A program made the position numbers and the translations under genes. Positions 23,845 through 36,298 of a DNA stretch of 64,000 nucleotides are shown here, in pieces. Origin of the DNA: Stromatinia cepivora (taxonomy: Eukaryota > Ascomycota > Leotiomycetes > Helotiales > Sclerotiniaceae); NCBI GenBank assembly GCA_014898415.1, contig RCTD01000002.1, positions 248,001 through 312,000 on the forward strand, written 5' to 3'. Each line of letters starts with the position of its first letter. Position 1 is the stretch's first letter. The notes under the pieces are model-generated. The model had not been told where the DNA came from. It saw nothing but the letters and a program-made list of their open reading frames with translations, and ran no database searches.

Positions 23845-26373
23845 CATTACATGAAATTTTGATACGTATGAGTTCAAGCTTCAGCGTAGAGTAGCTGTGT
23901 CCGTGGATACATGATATGAAGTTCATGCAGCCGGGGGGAAAGTAGAACGTCTGCACAGGCGACAAAGGCAATCTGGAACATTGGATCAACCATACGAGTT
24001 TCCTATTTTTGAGGCAAAGACTCAAAGTACATTCATGGCCAGACTTGTACATAACACATACATAGTTAATACATACAATTATATACTTCTTCCATGTCAA
24101 TGCTTTCGAGGAGCAGCTGGAGTTCTAATTGACGCACGCACGTACACCGACAGGCATAAGAATAATAGAACCGAAAATTATGAATTTCTTTTGACTTGCC
24201 AGTATTATGCACTTTGTAATTAGCAACCGAGCATGTAAGAAAATCTGTCCCAGCTGCAACTCCACGACCGACGGAAGAAGAATTCATCGGGCATGTGCAG
24301 GAGGAAAGGTGGGGCCGTTACATACATTGCCGTACAATTCATACATAGCCATACATCAGGCTACATCGATGAGATCAAGCCCAAAGTCTAGTTCAACATC
24401 GACCACACCTCAAAAACACGACGACTTCTACCCAGGTTAAATCAAAACCGGGAATGAACCACGGAATTATTAACTCCTTATTTACTTTTCCCTCCTCCGA
24501 TTACTTCTTGTATATGTTGTTTAGTTAGGAAATATTTTCAAAACAACTGCATTTTTGGCTGAATCTAAAAGCGACTTGACGAGAGAAGAACCGAGATATT
24601 ACTCTACATAGATTTTGCATATTTTCAATTTCGAGTAGTTTATCGAGGGATCCAACGCCAACGGGGAACCCTACAGGATACGAAAGTTAAGGCCCGAATG
24701 AACGAACGGTTTTGAGCGGGGCCCTGGTTACTGGATTTGCTGTAAGATCACCGGTATATGCATAACCCAACTCATCATCGAGCGGACGAACGAAGAGAAA
24801 GAAGACAAGACAAGTCGAGAAGGATCTAAATACATACGAACGAGTAAAAAAGGAAAGGAAAAGGTTGGGAGAGTGACTATTATTGGAGTACATCGCCTTG
24901 ATAAATTTGTACGGAGTACTGAGTTCCGGCGTAAGGATTCTCGCATAAAAGAAGGAGAGGAGGGAAGAGAGGGAAGAGAGGGAAGAAATCGAAGAAATCG
25001 AAGACGACAAACATTCGGAACGTTTTAAGGATATTAAGAGAACAACTCAACTCGAATTTGAATCCACTTGAATCCACAATCAAAAGAACCCGAAGATATA
25101 TAAAATAAGATAAATTACAACGAACAAACAAATCAATCATCAGATCCAGCATCAACCGACTCCACATTCACGGGCTCACTCAATCACTCAATCACTCAAT
25201 CACCCGTTCATCCAACTTGTCTACCCTCGCTCCATCTACTTGAAGCACCCCCTTCGTTGTCCTTACTCGGTACATGGTCTGGTCCTGTCTCTCCCCATAC
25301 ATACATACATACATTACATTACTATCCCGTACATTATCTCACTTCCCTTCCCTTCCCTTCCCTTCCCCTTGTTACTTCTTGGTACCCAGTACCCCAGTAC
25401 ATATTTCGTACCCATTACTTTACTTTACTTTACTTTACTCTATTTTACTGCGTGCGTACTGCGTGCGTACTGCGTACATCACTTTACTTACTTTACTCAG
25501 TTGAGTACTTTTCCATTCATTACCCTACCAAACTCCATAAATTGTGTTTTTTAGTGGTGTGTTGCACAAAATCAAACCACATAAAGTACAAAATTCCCGG
25601 ACGACTCCAATAAACTTTAGCCCATTGCGCCCAAAAAGCCACTTTCAAAGCACCCAAGACAATTCGACACACCCAAGCAAAGAAAATCTTCATCCACCTG
25701 CAACCTGCACCAATCCACGGCAACGTTAATCAAATCCATATCAAATCAATATCAATCAATCATTCAATCAATCAAATTAACCAACCTATAAAATTACTCT
25801 TTTTATTTTTTATTTCTTTCCAATATCGTTTCTCCAAGTCTCCTCTTTTTGACTCTTTCCGTACTTTTTGTTGCTACATCCGCTTCTTGTTCTTCTTGTC
25901 GATCATTACTACCTACCTCCCTACCGGTAATCATTTGAGTTTGAATTTCTGATCTTTTGGGCTTGCTTGCTTGCTTGCTTGCTGACTGTAGCTTTTTAAT
26001 AAGCTTGTCTTGCAATCATAAACTCGTTCGTTACTCGTTACAGATTTTTATATTTTATATTTGATTCGTTGACCTCTCTCTTACCATATATTAATTTATT
26101 GTGGTGAGGAGAGGAAACAATTCAATTCAATTCAATTCAGTTCAGTTCAGTTCAAGAATTTATTTGATTTTTTTTTAAAAATATTCAAAAAGGCGAGAGA
26201 TTGGGGAAAGAGAATAAAGTCTAAGAAGAAGACGAGGAAGAAGACGAAGGAGAAGGAGAAGAGGAAAGAAGAAGTTATAGTGAAACAAGAGAAGAGAAAA
26301 GTAATTTGTTTCAACAAGAGTGAAGAAAGGAAAGAAAAGGACGAAGGAAACTTCACTTTATGATTATCATATC

Positions 26374-28788
26374 ATGTTCCAACCACAACCCACACCATTT
26401 TCACCCTTCTCTTCATATGGATTAAATATATCTCCACAACCGCAACCTCAACCACCTCCACCACTTCTGGATTTCAACAATTACCATCATAACCACAACC
26501 ACAATCTCAATCACAATCACAATCACAACCTCAATCACAATCACAACCTCAATCACAATCATAACCTTAACAATCACAATTCGATATCAAACTCACTACC
26601 ACATCATCATCAACTCCCTCAATCCCATTCCCATCCCCATCCTCATTCTCTCGCACAACCGCAACGTTCCAATTCTTTACCTCATTGTTCATCTTCCGCA
26701 CATACACCACCAACGACTACAACAATCGTGGATAATCTTCTCTCAATTGTTGTTGCAAATCAACCAGGACAAGGTACGGCGGCAGGACGTGGACTAGGAA
26801 ATACCCTGCAACAATTCCAACCACGACGTCCACAGCAATCAATATTTAACTCGGTCAATAATAACGCGGCGAACTCTAATTCGAACCCGAATTTAACGGG
26901 TGCTATTAATATATCGCATAATTCCAACACCAATTCTTCTTTATCACCATCATTCGCACATCACAATCAACAACAATACAAAATGGAGGACAATGGAGTC
27001 AATGATTTGGAAGCTCAGGAAGCTCTAGCCAGAGAATTTCAACCGGCTTTGGAGGTATGAATTGTCTTTTACTCTACTACAGAAGCTTTAAAAGCGCCAT
27101 AGAATGCAATGGGTGGGATATTTAGTATAGAGCTGGGACTGACAATGCGGTAGGGTCCATTAGTGGGGGATAAGAAGAGCAGTTTGGCGATAACTGAGGA
27201 ATATGCGAAAGCCGATCCAATATATGTATCGAAGACTTCTGTAGGTGACCTATTGCAGAATATGCCATGTACGCTACTCATGAACTAACAATCGGAGATA
27301 GGCATTACCGCAGAAATATTCTCATTATCGACCGATTCTTGGCGATGGAAATTGTGGATGGCGGGGTAAGTCTCCTAAGCTTGGTGCTTGATCATACCCG
27401 TGCACACGGACATGATATTCGCCATCAATAGATATTGTTACGAGTATGGCTGATTTACCTGGTGTGTAGCCGCGGTGTTTTCCTATTTCGAAACTTTGTT
27501 GAGGATGGGGAACAGTGGTCAGGTAGAGGAAGAACTAGCGAGGATGATGTCGCTGAACAATTTACTCACAACGGTTGGGGGATTCGATTCATGGCTTTTT
27601 GAGGATATGGTGGATCAAACCACCTCCCTATTGAAGGATGTGGCAGGTGCAATGGATGATCCCATACAAGATGCTGAGTCCCTCATCTTGGATCGATTCA
27701 AAAACGCGGAAATCTCGAACGCTATCGTATACCATTGTCGATTACTGGCTAGCTCATGGCTTAAAGCTCATCCCCAAAACTATCAAGGTTTTATACCAGA
27801 TGGCGGTGGTATCGATCAGTACAGGAAAGATTGGTTAGAGCCGCCCAATCAAGAGATAGATCATCTCGGTATGACTTTACTCATAGATGTTCTACTAAAA
27901 CCTGCCGGATTTGCCGTGGAGATTGTCTATCTCGATCGCAGTGAAGGGACCCAAGTCAACAGTCACATGTTTCAAGCTGAAGACTCAAATGGTCAGCCCA
28001 CCAACCCAGCAGCCCCGATCATATATCTCCTCTACAGGCCAGGTCATTACGACATCTTGTATAAAGATCTTTTACGGCAGAGTATTGAGATGAGTTCAAA
28101 CATCCAAGTTAACCGAGCCACCAATTTTACGCATCAACACTCGCCTCAGGCAAATCCCTCTATGAATGCATATCAAACTATGGATCTCCTCTTCAGCATT
28201 CCGGGTGTCAGTTTGCCATCACCATATTCAAATTTTGGTTCTTCGCAATATCAACCTCCTATGTCTCAATCATTTGCACCTGCACCATCTACCACGCTAT
28301 CTACCGCTCTATCACCCATGTCACCTCCGGGAAACTCGGTCTCAACGCCACAATCCACAACTTCAGTCACAAGTCTTCCCACCCGCTCAAGTTTTACTTC
28401 AATCAATGCCCCCACCCCAATCATCACCTCTCCACACCCATTTCAAAATACACAAACTTCCCTTCCTATCCATACCCTTCCTCCGCCTCATCCTCATGCT
28501 ATTCCATCTCCAACCGCATTAGTTATACCAGCACCAAGTTTTCGACCCAGCAAATACGAATGGGCCATAACAGCTGATTTACAAGAAGGCCCTGTGCCTA
28601 GTTTTCAAACTAGCACGTTTAAAAATAGTCATTATAACACAGCGCATTATAATAATCCGAATTTCCAGCCTGAAGAGTGGACGCCGGAGGAGGATGGCTT
28701 GGGTATGGGTAGCAAAGGAGGAGGAGGAGGAGGAGGAGGAGCTGGTGGTGGTGGGTATGGTAATTGGGCCAGGAAGAGGAGTAGTTGA
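26374..28788 (+). CDS. Otubain-like deubiquitinase (peptidase C65) with His/Asn-rich N-terminus
   Basis: Cysteine protease expected to cleave ubiquitin from proteins. Exons are 26374-27054, 27154-27240, 27302-27365 and 27470-28788, with introns of 99, 61 and 104 nt, giving 716 residues. Residues 1-200 are low complexity: QP-rich, then an alternating His/Asn repeat, then Ser/Pro/Gln. The catalytic domain starts near 210. LGDGNCGWRAA gives Asp271 and Cys274, and GHYDILY gives His470. In between are the otubain blocks ITEEYAKADPIYVS and FIPDGGGIDQYRKDW. The tail (about 490-716) is Ser/Pro/Thr-rich and contains a nine-residue Gly run. I chose the ATG at 26374 because codons upstream in this frame lack another ATG. 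It is much longer than animal OTUB1 (about 270 residues) because of the tails. Confidence 0.92.
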
Positions 28789-29453
28789 AGAGTGAGTAAT
28801 CAGGCTCCACGATTTTGTAGGAAGGGAAAATTATGACGATAATGATGCAGGCACTAGGAGTAATATTTTGTGTTCATATGTTTTTAGGAAGTTTTAAGGA
28901 AGTTTTTGCGATGCGTTTCAAGGATTTTTGCAGGAGATGCAAATCTATATCATATGATTATTCTTTCATCGAATCGGAAATGAAATAACTGGAGTTTTTT
29001 TTTTTCAACTTCTCTTGATGGGATAGATTGCTATATGTGGTTTAATTTGGGCTGATATGATAGGAGATATGATATGATATGATAAGTAAGAGGGGGTTTT
29101 AGGGGTGGAATGAAAATTTGGGAGGATGTTGGAGATATGGAAGGAAGATGAGATGAAAATTGCATGAATTATAAAGGTGAGAGGATGAGATTGAGATGAG
29201 ATGAGATGGGGGAATAATAGTAGATTTGCGATGGATGTGTAGGGATATGATACAGATGAGATGAGGGGAGTGGAGAAGAAGGGATAGGATAGGAGGGGAG
29301 AGGAGAGGAGAGAAGCGAATAGGAGAGGATAGGAGAGGCGAGAAGCGAGATATTAAAAGTGGTTTGGGGGAAGGAGGAAGGAGGGTTTGGGGATTAGGAA
29401 TTGGGGATTAGGAATTTGGCTATAGGTAAGGTGGTAGCTAAGGTTGTAGGTTT

Positions 29454-29508
29454 GTGAGTGAGTGAGTGTGTGAGTGAGTGTGTGAGTGAGTGTGTGAGTG
29501 AGTGTGCA
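29454..29508. repeat. GTGAGTGAGTGT tandem array
   Basis: Near-perfect 12-bp units, non-coding. Confidence 0.85.
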
Positions 29509-31320
29509 GGCGAGTGAATATATGAATACATTGCATGCTGTGATATAATATGAATTGATTTTGTGTGTGCGTGTAGGGCTGTATGTATCTATTTGATATA
29601 TAATCTTAAATGATATGGAAGTTTTTAACAATCTTCCTGTTTACAATTTCAATTTCTATTTCTATTTCCATTTCTATTGCCCTTTCTTTTCTTTTTTTCC
29701 TTGATGTGATTTAGTGCAGTGTGGTGTTTCAGTTACATAGGGTGATATTTGTCAAATATCTTGTGTGCTTCGGCATTCATAAGGTATTTGGCATCTCACA
29801 TATTCGGCCAGTGTATATGGTGTGTGTACGCTATATACTAGGGAAAAGGATTTGAGATAATCTTCTACTCTAAATGAAATCTTGTATTAAAATCTTGTAT
29901 TAAAATCTTAAATCTTTTCACTCTGAAGGAAATTGGATGGGTCTCGGATTGGAGCCTCTTTCTTTTATTGGAGGGGGGGTTGGGAGGGGGGAGGACTTCA
30001 TCGTGTATGGGGTTTAGTTTTGGGTTGGGATTTATAGGTTTGGGTTAGGTTTGGGTTTGGGATTTGGATTAGGTTTGGATTGGGGTTAAAGAAGATGGTT
30101 GGAAGGGTGTCGGATCCGAGTCCTTTTCTTTTTTTCGGAAGAGAGAGGGGTGAGTTTAATGTGGATTGGGGATTTGGGGTTAGATTTGGATTGAATTGGG
30201 ATTGGGATTGGGTATGGGTATAGGTTTGGGTTAGGTTAGGTTTGGATTGGGATTGGGGTTGAGAAAGATGGTATGGTATGGTATGCAGGTTTAAGGAGTA
30301 TGGTTATTAGAACATTGTGATTGGAGTACTAGCACATTGGTATTTGGAATTGGGAATATACAGAGGGGATATTTCGGCGATATCAGTAGTGCACGCGTAC
30401 GGGATTAGATTATGATCACGGATGAGTGATATTGTGTACGGAGTAGGTAGGGGTTAGATGGTGATGGATCGTCAATGGTCTTCATGCGTCCAAATAAGCG
30501 AGACGAGTGAGGTGGGCTCGATTCCAAATTCTTGTAGGGGATTTATCGGGTTAGCTGTAGGTACTGGGGGTATATATGCGGTATGGTTAGCTAGGCGGCA
30601 TTTTGATTTTTTTTTGTTATTATCGTATATCGGATTGGCGGGGCCGTGGCGGCTGGCACTGTGGTGTGGTGGGGTGTGGTGGGTTTGATGTGATGTGTTG
30701 CATGGAGTGATGAACCGTGAAATCTCGGCGATATTATGCTTTAGTTGCATTGGTGTTGGTGTTGAGGAGATATTGACTCGAGCGTAGTGTAGCTTTGAAG
30801 TTGTATGTGTATGTGAAGTGATGAGATATCAGAGATTAGAGATCAGATGAAGTATCATATATCCAGACACGATCCTTCAATAATTCGGGAATAACTATCT
30901 AACCCATCGTTAAGCAACAAAACTTATTTCATTGCCGTAGCAAAAATCCCCATAACAAGGATCTCCATAACGGAAACAGAATCTCAGTAAACGATACCGA
31001 TCGGTACCTACTACACTACATACGTAGTTAGTATAATCTCCGCGTGTGTGAACAATACGATGGACGGCTACGGTTACAGGAAGGTTAAAATTAAGGGTCG
31101 CAGCGGAAACTAAGAGGGTTCCCCGTCGGGTAGAATCGAGATCTAGATCTGCATGGGATGAGGTGGGGGGGGGGGTGGGGTAGGGCTGCGATAGATAGAT
31201 AGATTTTACTTTTATACTTTAGGTGTTTGTAATAATGTATATGTATATGATGGATAAGTTGGTCCGTATATGGGATGGTATGTAATTTATTACTATTAAA
31301 TAGGTAGGTGGGTAAGAGGT

Positions 31321-31378
31321 AGAAGTGGAAGTGGAAGTGGAAGTGGAAGTGGAAGTGGGAATGGAAGTGGAAGTGGGG
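31321..31378. repeat. GGAAGT hexanucleotide microsatellite
   Basis: About nine units with one interruption (gggaat). Confidence 0.9.
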
Positions 31379-31713
31379 GAATTAGAAATGCATGATTGTG
31401 GGGTTATGACGGTATAGTAAAGTGATATGGGAGATGTTATGATGTAATGTAATATATGTAATGATATAAAGTAATTTATCCACAGAGTACTTTAAGATTA
31501 CGACTCCAAAACGAGAAAAGAAGACTAGAAATGGATAAATAGAAGGAAGATAGGGGTTAGATGATAGTGATAAAGTATCCCCGAATATCTCTGCGGTTGT
31601 GGGTCTGAAGAGCTAATTCTTACGCAGCTTATTTTATAACTACTCGATCGTGGACCTACCGGCACTAGTCCCCTCTATCGCCCCACTCTAGGTCCCTTGA
31701 ATAAATCGTTAGA

Positions 31714-31739
31714 ATTTTATGCTCTGTGTAGCATAAAAT
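31714..31739. other. Perfect 10-bp stem hairpin
   Basis: attttatgct, then a 6-base loop ctgtgt, then agcataaaat. It lies in intergenic DNA with no flanking gene closer than 1 kb. Confidence 0.7.
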
Positions 31740-32431
31740 ATCACGTGTTTTCGATCGATTTAGTGAAATTATATATGAATATTTTATGTGGATCCTACTG
31801 TCTATGATGTACTATTGGTACCCCGAGTTAGCACTATGTAATCAATGGGTGGTGACTAATTTCTGTAAAGGTGGAGTTTGATAGAAGAGAATAGACGTGA
31901 GGATATATTGAATTTTGAAAGATATGGTATTAGAGGTCAATAGAATAGAAATATATTTACTATATGATAATATTGTGCTATTGCTTTTTTAGGAAATGTA
32001 GGAGATGATAAGTTAATTATCTTTCATTGTATTTGGATTGTAGGAGAACCCAGAGGTGGGTTATAAGTTTAAGTGAAAGACCATGGTGAAGGGAAGTTAT
32101 ATTGAATGAGAAAAGATGAGAAGACAGAAATAAACCATTTTATTTTCAAAATTACCTACTTAGATTAAAAGCTCACGATTGATATCATTCTATCCATCTC
32201 CTTAGATTACGAACCCACAATGGATATCGCTCCATCTATTCCTCAACTTTTCACATAGAATTAGAATAGACATGGAAGAAAAACTTTAGTATTCATCTCT
32301 CCAGTCTGGTTATTAGATGGGGCTTTGAAGGCAGCGGGTGCAGTGGCGAAGTAAAAGGAAGAATTGAGAAGAATTGAGGGATGGGATGAATAAATACCAA
32401 AGGGGTGAATGAAAATGATGGTGATAGTAGT

Positions 32432-32602
32432 CAGAGTGTCTAATAGTCCGGACTGGCAGATTAGATTTAAGCTTTCAATGATCGAAATTCGTTGAATGTT
32501 TGAATATAATTCAATATTTCAATTGATTTGAATATCTCAAATAAATTCAGGATTCCAAAGTTTCTCATTGTTAGATTACAGTCCGGATTATTGAACACCC
32601 TG
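32432..32602. mobile_element. 171-bp hAT-like MITE
   Basis: The ends are inverted: the left reads cagagtgtctaatagtccgg and the right, on the opposite strand, cagggtgttcaataatccgg. The CAG-GTG start is typical of hAT transposons. The flanks atagtagt and atagtaag agree in 6 of 8 positions, compatible with an aged 8-bp target duplication. There is no open frame. The right end is shared with a sequence at about 60134-60153. Confidence 0.75.
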
Positions 32603-32845
32603 ATAGTAAGTGGAGGTTGTATAAAAGATTTGTGTAGGTTATACATGATTTACAAAAGACAATATTACGAACTATGTATACATATACTGAATCAAGAGAT
32701 ATAAAAATTAATCAGATTGCTGATGGATATAATCATCTGCCCAAAGCTATATATATTATATGAAAGCCTTGCCTTTTACTTTTTACCAACGCCAGACATC
32801 CCAAATGTTTTATCAAATACTCCATCCTTCCTAGGTTAGAAGAAT
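32603..32845. other. 3' flank of the aquaglyceroporin gene
   Basis: Non-coding. Nothing recognisable beyond the probable 3' untranslated region. Confidence 0.4.
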
Positions 32846-34734
32846 TCACCCCTCTTTCCCCGACTCCCCCTTAAACCCCATTTCCACATCCCTTTTAAAA
32901 ATCCACCACCCCTTCTCCGCCTTCCCCTTCGCATTTTCTGCCATTTGTCTCCTTTTTTTCCTCGGATAATTAACTGGACTCTCGCCTCCCACAAAAATAG
33001 CCACATCGTAAAAGAGTCCTCCTATCAACGCTCCAGAAATTGTTGCGCCCCATGCTCCATATATCCACCACGCATTCGAGGCGGTAAAGACTTCGCTACT
33101 GTAGCCGACTGCCGCAGTTGCAAGACGAGGACCAAAATCTCGCGCGGGATTGAGACAGGCACCGGTTGTGTAGCCGAATGCCATAGTGAGAACTGTGACG
33201 ACGAGACCGACGATTAGCGCATGCATACCTGCTCCAGGAGGTGCGTTGGAGTCGTCTCCTAGGGCTAGAACAGTGCAGGCTAGGATGCCGGTTGCAACGA
33301 ATTCGTTGAAGAAACTTGAGGATGGGCTTGCAAAGGATTTTGGTTGGGTGTAGAAAGAGGAACCGGTGCCTCCAGATAGTAAGTTAACTGATTGACCTTT
33401 GTCGAGTATACCACCGGTAGCATTGTACATGGCAATTGCGTCTTTGTAGATGCCGTATGCAATAAGTCCGGCGAGAAAGCCTCCAAGGATTTGCGCGAGC
33501 ATGTAGATGAATGCTTTTCGTATGGGGAAGCCACGGTATATACAAAGCATGAGAGATATTGCAGGATTGAGATGAGCACCGGAAATTCCACCTGCAATGT
33601 AGATACCTACTGTGATACCCAAGCCCCAAGCCCAATTTGTGGATTGATAATTGCCTGAAGTATCTGCCGAGGTCTGAACTGCAAGATTGGTGGCTAAACC
33701 AATGAGGACTGCGATCATTGTCTGTGCATTTGTTAGATGTGTAGTACCATGTGGGATGAACAAATTACCGCTAAGCATTCAGCTAATGGTTCACGAAATT
33801 TGGTTCGAATTGATGCCAAAGCGTTGGAGTTATCCTTTTCCTCCTGAATGTATTGCATCGCTTCTTCACTACTTAAAGGCCATTCATCGTCTTCTAACTT
33901 ATCCCCCCTTTCCAAATCGAGTTCCTGGTCATTCTCATCGTCTGCAAAGTCTTCACTTTGCGAGGTAGCATGATGAGCTAGAGTTGATCCTGAGCCTGAG
34001 GGATGTTCCGCAACATCAGAAAGTCGATCGGTATTCTGCTGACTTAAGTCCCCATCTCCATCATCATGAGGAGATCTCCAATCATCCATAGGATTATCTC
34101 TCTCGGCTAGCGGGGTACCATTATAATCCAATATCATGTTCTCCGAATCCTGTCTATTAGATCTATAGCTTTTTCTCCTCCCTTGCTCTTGTTGTTGGTG
34201 TCCATAGCCTCGGTCTTCTTCATTCCTGCCAAGGCGATTTGATTTCTTTTTTGTTTCCCCTTTTCTCTGGTCGTCAATCATCCCAACTTGTGGTATTGCC
34301 TCAGCGTCCCCGGGCTCTTGATTTTCCGCACGCTTGTTCTCGACCACAGTATTTCTCCCTCTTCTCATTCCCGGCCTGACTACTCGGGGAAGGGGTTTCG
34401 CTAATCCCCATACTGGTTCGTCCTTCGGTTTTTGGTAATTTGGATTGAAGTCATAATATTCTCTATCGACATAATGAGGTTCGTGTTGGGGCCCTCCAGC
34501 GTTACCAGCTAGGGAATGTTGCGGTCGAGCTTCGGGTGGTGTGTTATTTGTATACAGCCGTCCTCCATGCGGTCGTGGATTGGGTAGGTGTGATCTTTTA
34601 GAGGTGTGAGCTTGAGCATTCGGACGATTCGTTCTGGTAGTTCTCGTGGTTGTCTGTGTATTAACGCTGCCTCTGACTGATGGTGCCGGTGTGTTTTGAC
34701 CAGCTTCCTGTTCTCTATCGTGATGTTCTGCCAT
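32846..34734 (-). CDS. Aquaglyceroporin (MIP family) with a 320-residue cytoplasmic N-terminus
   Basis: Membrane channel for glycerol and/or water, relevant to osmotic balance. Exons are 34734-33769 and 33721-32846, with a 47-nt intron (33768-33722), giving 613 residues. The first 310 residues are hydrophilic, charged and disordered (MAEHHDREQEAGQNT...). The channel begins at FREPLAECLATM. It has six hydrophobic segments and the two pore motifs: HLNPA (Asn374) and NPARD (Asn513). The Asp after the second motif marks the glycerol-permeable branch. The long N-terminal extension recalls yeast Fps1, but here both NPA motifs are canonical. The tail is short and basic. Confidence 0.92.
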
Positions 34735-36298
34735 GAGAGTCTCCGTTTACAATTGATGGTGCCTTTCTTTACTCACAAATATCAAAGGGGCATGGGGCGT
34801 GAAATAATTCTTTGCAAATGAACGAAATGCACTTACAAGAGATTTTTCACTTACCTTGTGTAGATTGATATATAACATTATATGGAAGGCAATTCTTGAT
34901 TGAAAAGTCGTCATAATTGCAACGATGGAGTGGAATTTTGTGGGTATGATCGATATCTATCGATGGAAAAGTAGAAAAGTTCGGTGTCAAACGGTTTTAT
35001 CAGGAAATGCTTTGATGTTGTTATGTGGATCATCCGGAGCTGTTGGTCCTTAGCGAATGTACTTACGGAGTAGTTGGCCCTGATTGGTTCTGGTGGTTCC
35101 TGGCAATTCATATAAAAATATACGAGTACAAGGAGTTGAACCTTCTATAATATGCAAGCAAAGCGAGATCAATAAGTTGGGGATGAAATCTTTCAGGAAA
35201 GAGGAAATCCTGAGAAGCTTGTTTTCTGTTTAATTCGATTTTTAGCGAATTAATTACATACCTCGTGAATTCCATTGCACGTGATTTCGGACCGACTTCA
35301 TCAATGATCTTTTTCTTCTTTTGAGTCCACCTGGTGGTCCTTGGTCAAAAAGTAGGAGTAGAATTCTCCATATGCCTCCATCTACCTCCATCTTTGGTTC
35401 TATGATCATTTACTCAAACCGCCGTTGTCGACATTGTCCGCATCTCTTCCCATACTGTCAAGTGTGAATAAAGATAACCTATTTCTTCTTTAGACATGAT
35501 CGACATTCAACTAAGACACTTTCGTCGGTTCCTCCTCTTTTCAATCTCTTTCAAGATATTTCTCTTACCTTGAGGAGTACTATCTCCACAAATCTCACCG
35601 ATCACACTTAAAGTAGGATACATGGGATTTGTTGTGAGATACTTGAGTTCTCAAGTACGTGGGCTTCGAGTTCCTCAGTTTAATGGGACGGGACGTACTC
35701 CCTCGTCTTATATTCCATCACAGCGAACTTGAAGCTCCTGGATCTCTTGATATCGCAAGTGTTTTCGAGGTTACAGATGATATACTCGAGTACACCCGAC
35801 TTTGAACTCCCCCGATACCCTAAATTGACGAGTATTCCTGTTACAAACTCCACAACCTGACGACAGATAAAGTGGACTTGAAATGGAATACACCGGATTT
35901 CAAATTCATGCACCTACCTAAATGACAAGAAATTTTTCACTCTACAGGTAATCGCTTGATGTCCTGTCGGTAATAGAACTATGATCAAGATATAGAAGGG
36001 TTGGATATCAAAATGCACAACCTACTCTCGGACAACAGGAGAGCTGCATAAGGAGCCAAGGCCACAGTAACAGTTACTACTTCCAAAATCCTTGTACAGC
36101 CAATCATGGAACGGGAAATCAAGTAATCCGTTGCAGATAGCCAATTTCTCTCAGTTTTATCCAGGATCGACTATCAGAATGTGCGTGGGGCCAGAATTCA
36201 TTACATCAATCCGAACAACCCACCACGCCTACAATAGCAAGATACCGAACTCCTCGTGCACTTCCTTTTTTATCCACACACTACTTTCCCCAACATTG
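34735..36298. other. Intergenic upstream of the aquaglyceroporin gene
   Basis: No supportable gene. A 77-codon minus-strand frame (35680-35913) and an 81-codon plus-strand frame (36092-36337) show no family features. The segment may contain older, unrecognised gene relics given the decayed genes just to the right. Confidence 0.4.

Larger units (their letters stand above)
18828..26373. other. 7.5-kb gene-poor interval with many simple repeats
   Basis: No gene can be supported on either strand. The interval holds a 15-bp C run (19174-19188), an 8-bp tandem repeat gcgggcaa (19404-19435), a 14-bp triplicate (20969-21010) and a pair of 30-bp direct repeats around an AT-rich block (23431-23844). 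Pyrimidine microsatellites upstream of the otubain gene include (ccctt)n near 25343-25375, (tttac)n near 25419-25440, (gctt)n near 25962-25981 and (aattc/agttc)n near 26118-26153. Part of it may be a long promoter or 5' untranslated region of the otubain gene, or untranslated RNA genes. Confidence 0.5.
28789..32431. other. 3.6-kb intergenic, purine/G-rich on the plus strand
   Basis: No supportable gene. It holds a (gtgagtgagtgt) array (about 29454-29508), a long G-rich region of gggttt/ggattt units (about 30000-30270), a (ggaagt)n array (about 31321-31378) and a perfect hairpin at 31714-31739. Frames seen here, such as 30458-30688, have no motif. Confidence 0.5.

Noticed and set aside
25240..25613. 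Three overlapping plus-strand frames
   Set aside because: All come from simple pyrimidine repeats. Three frames open at once is a sign of low complexity rather than coding.
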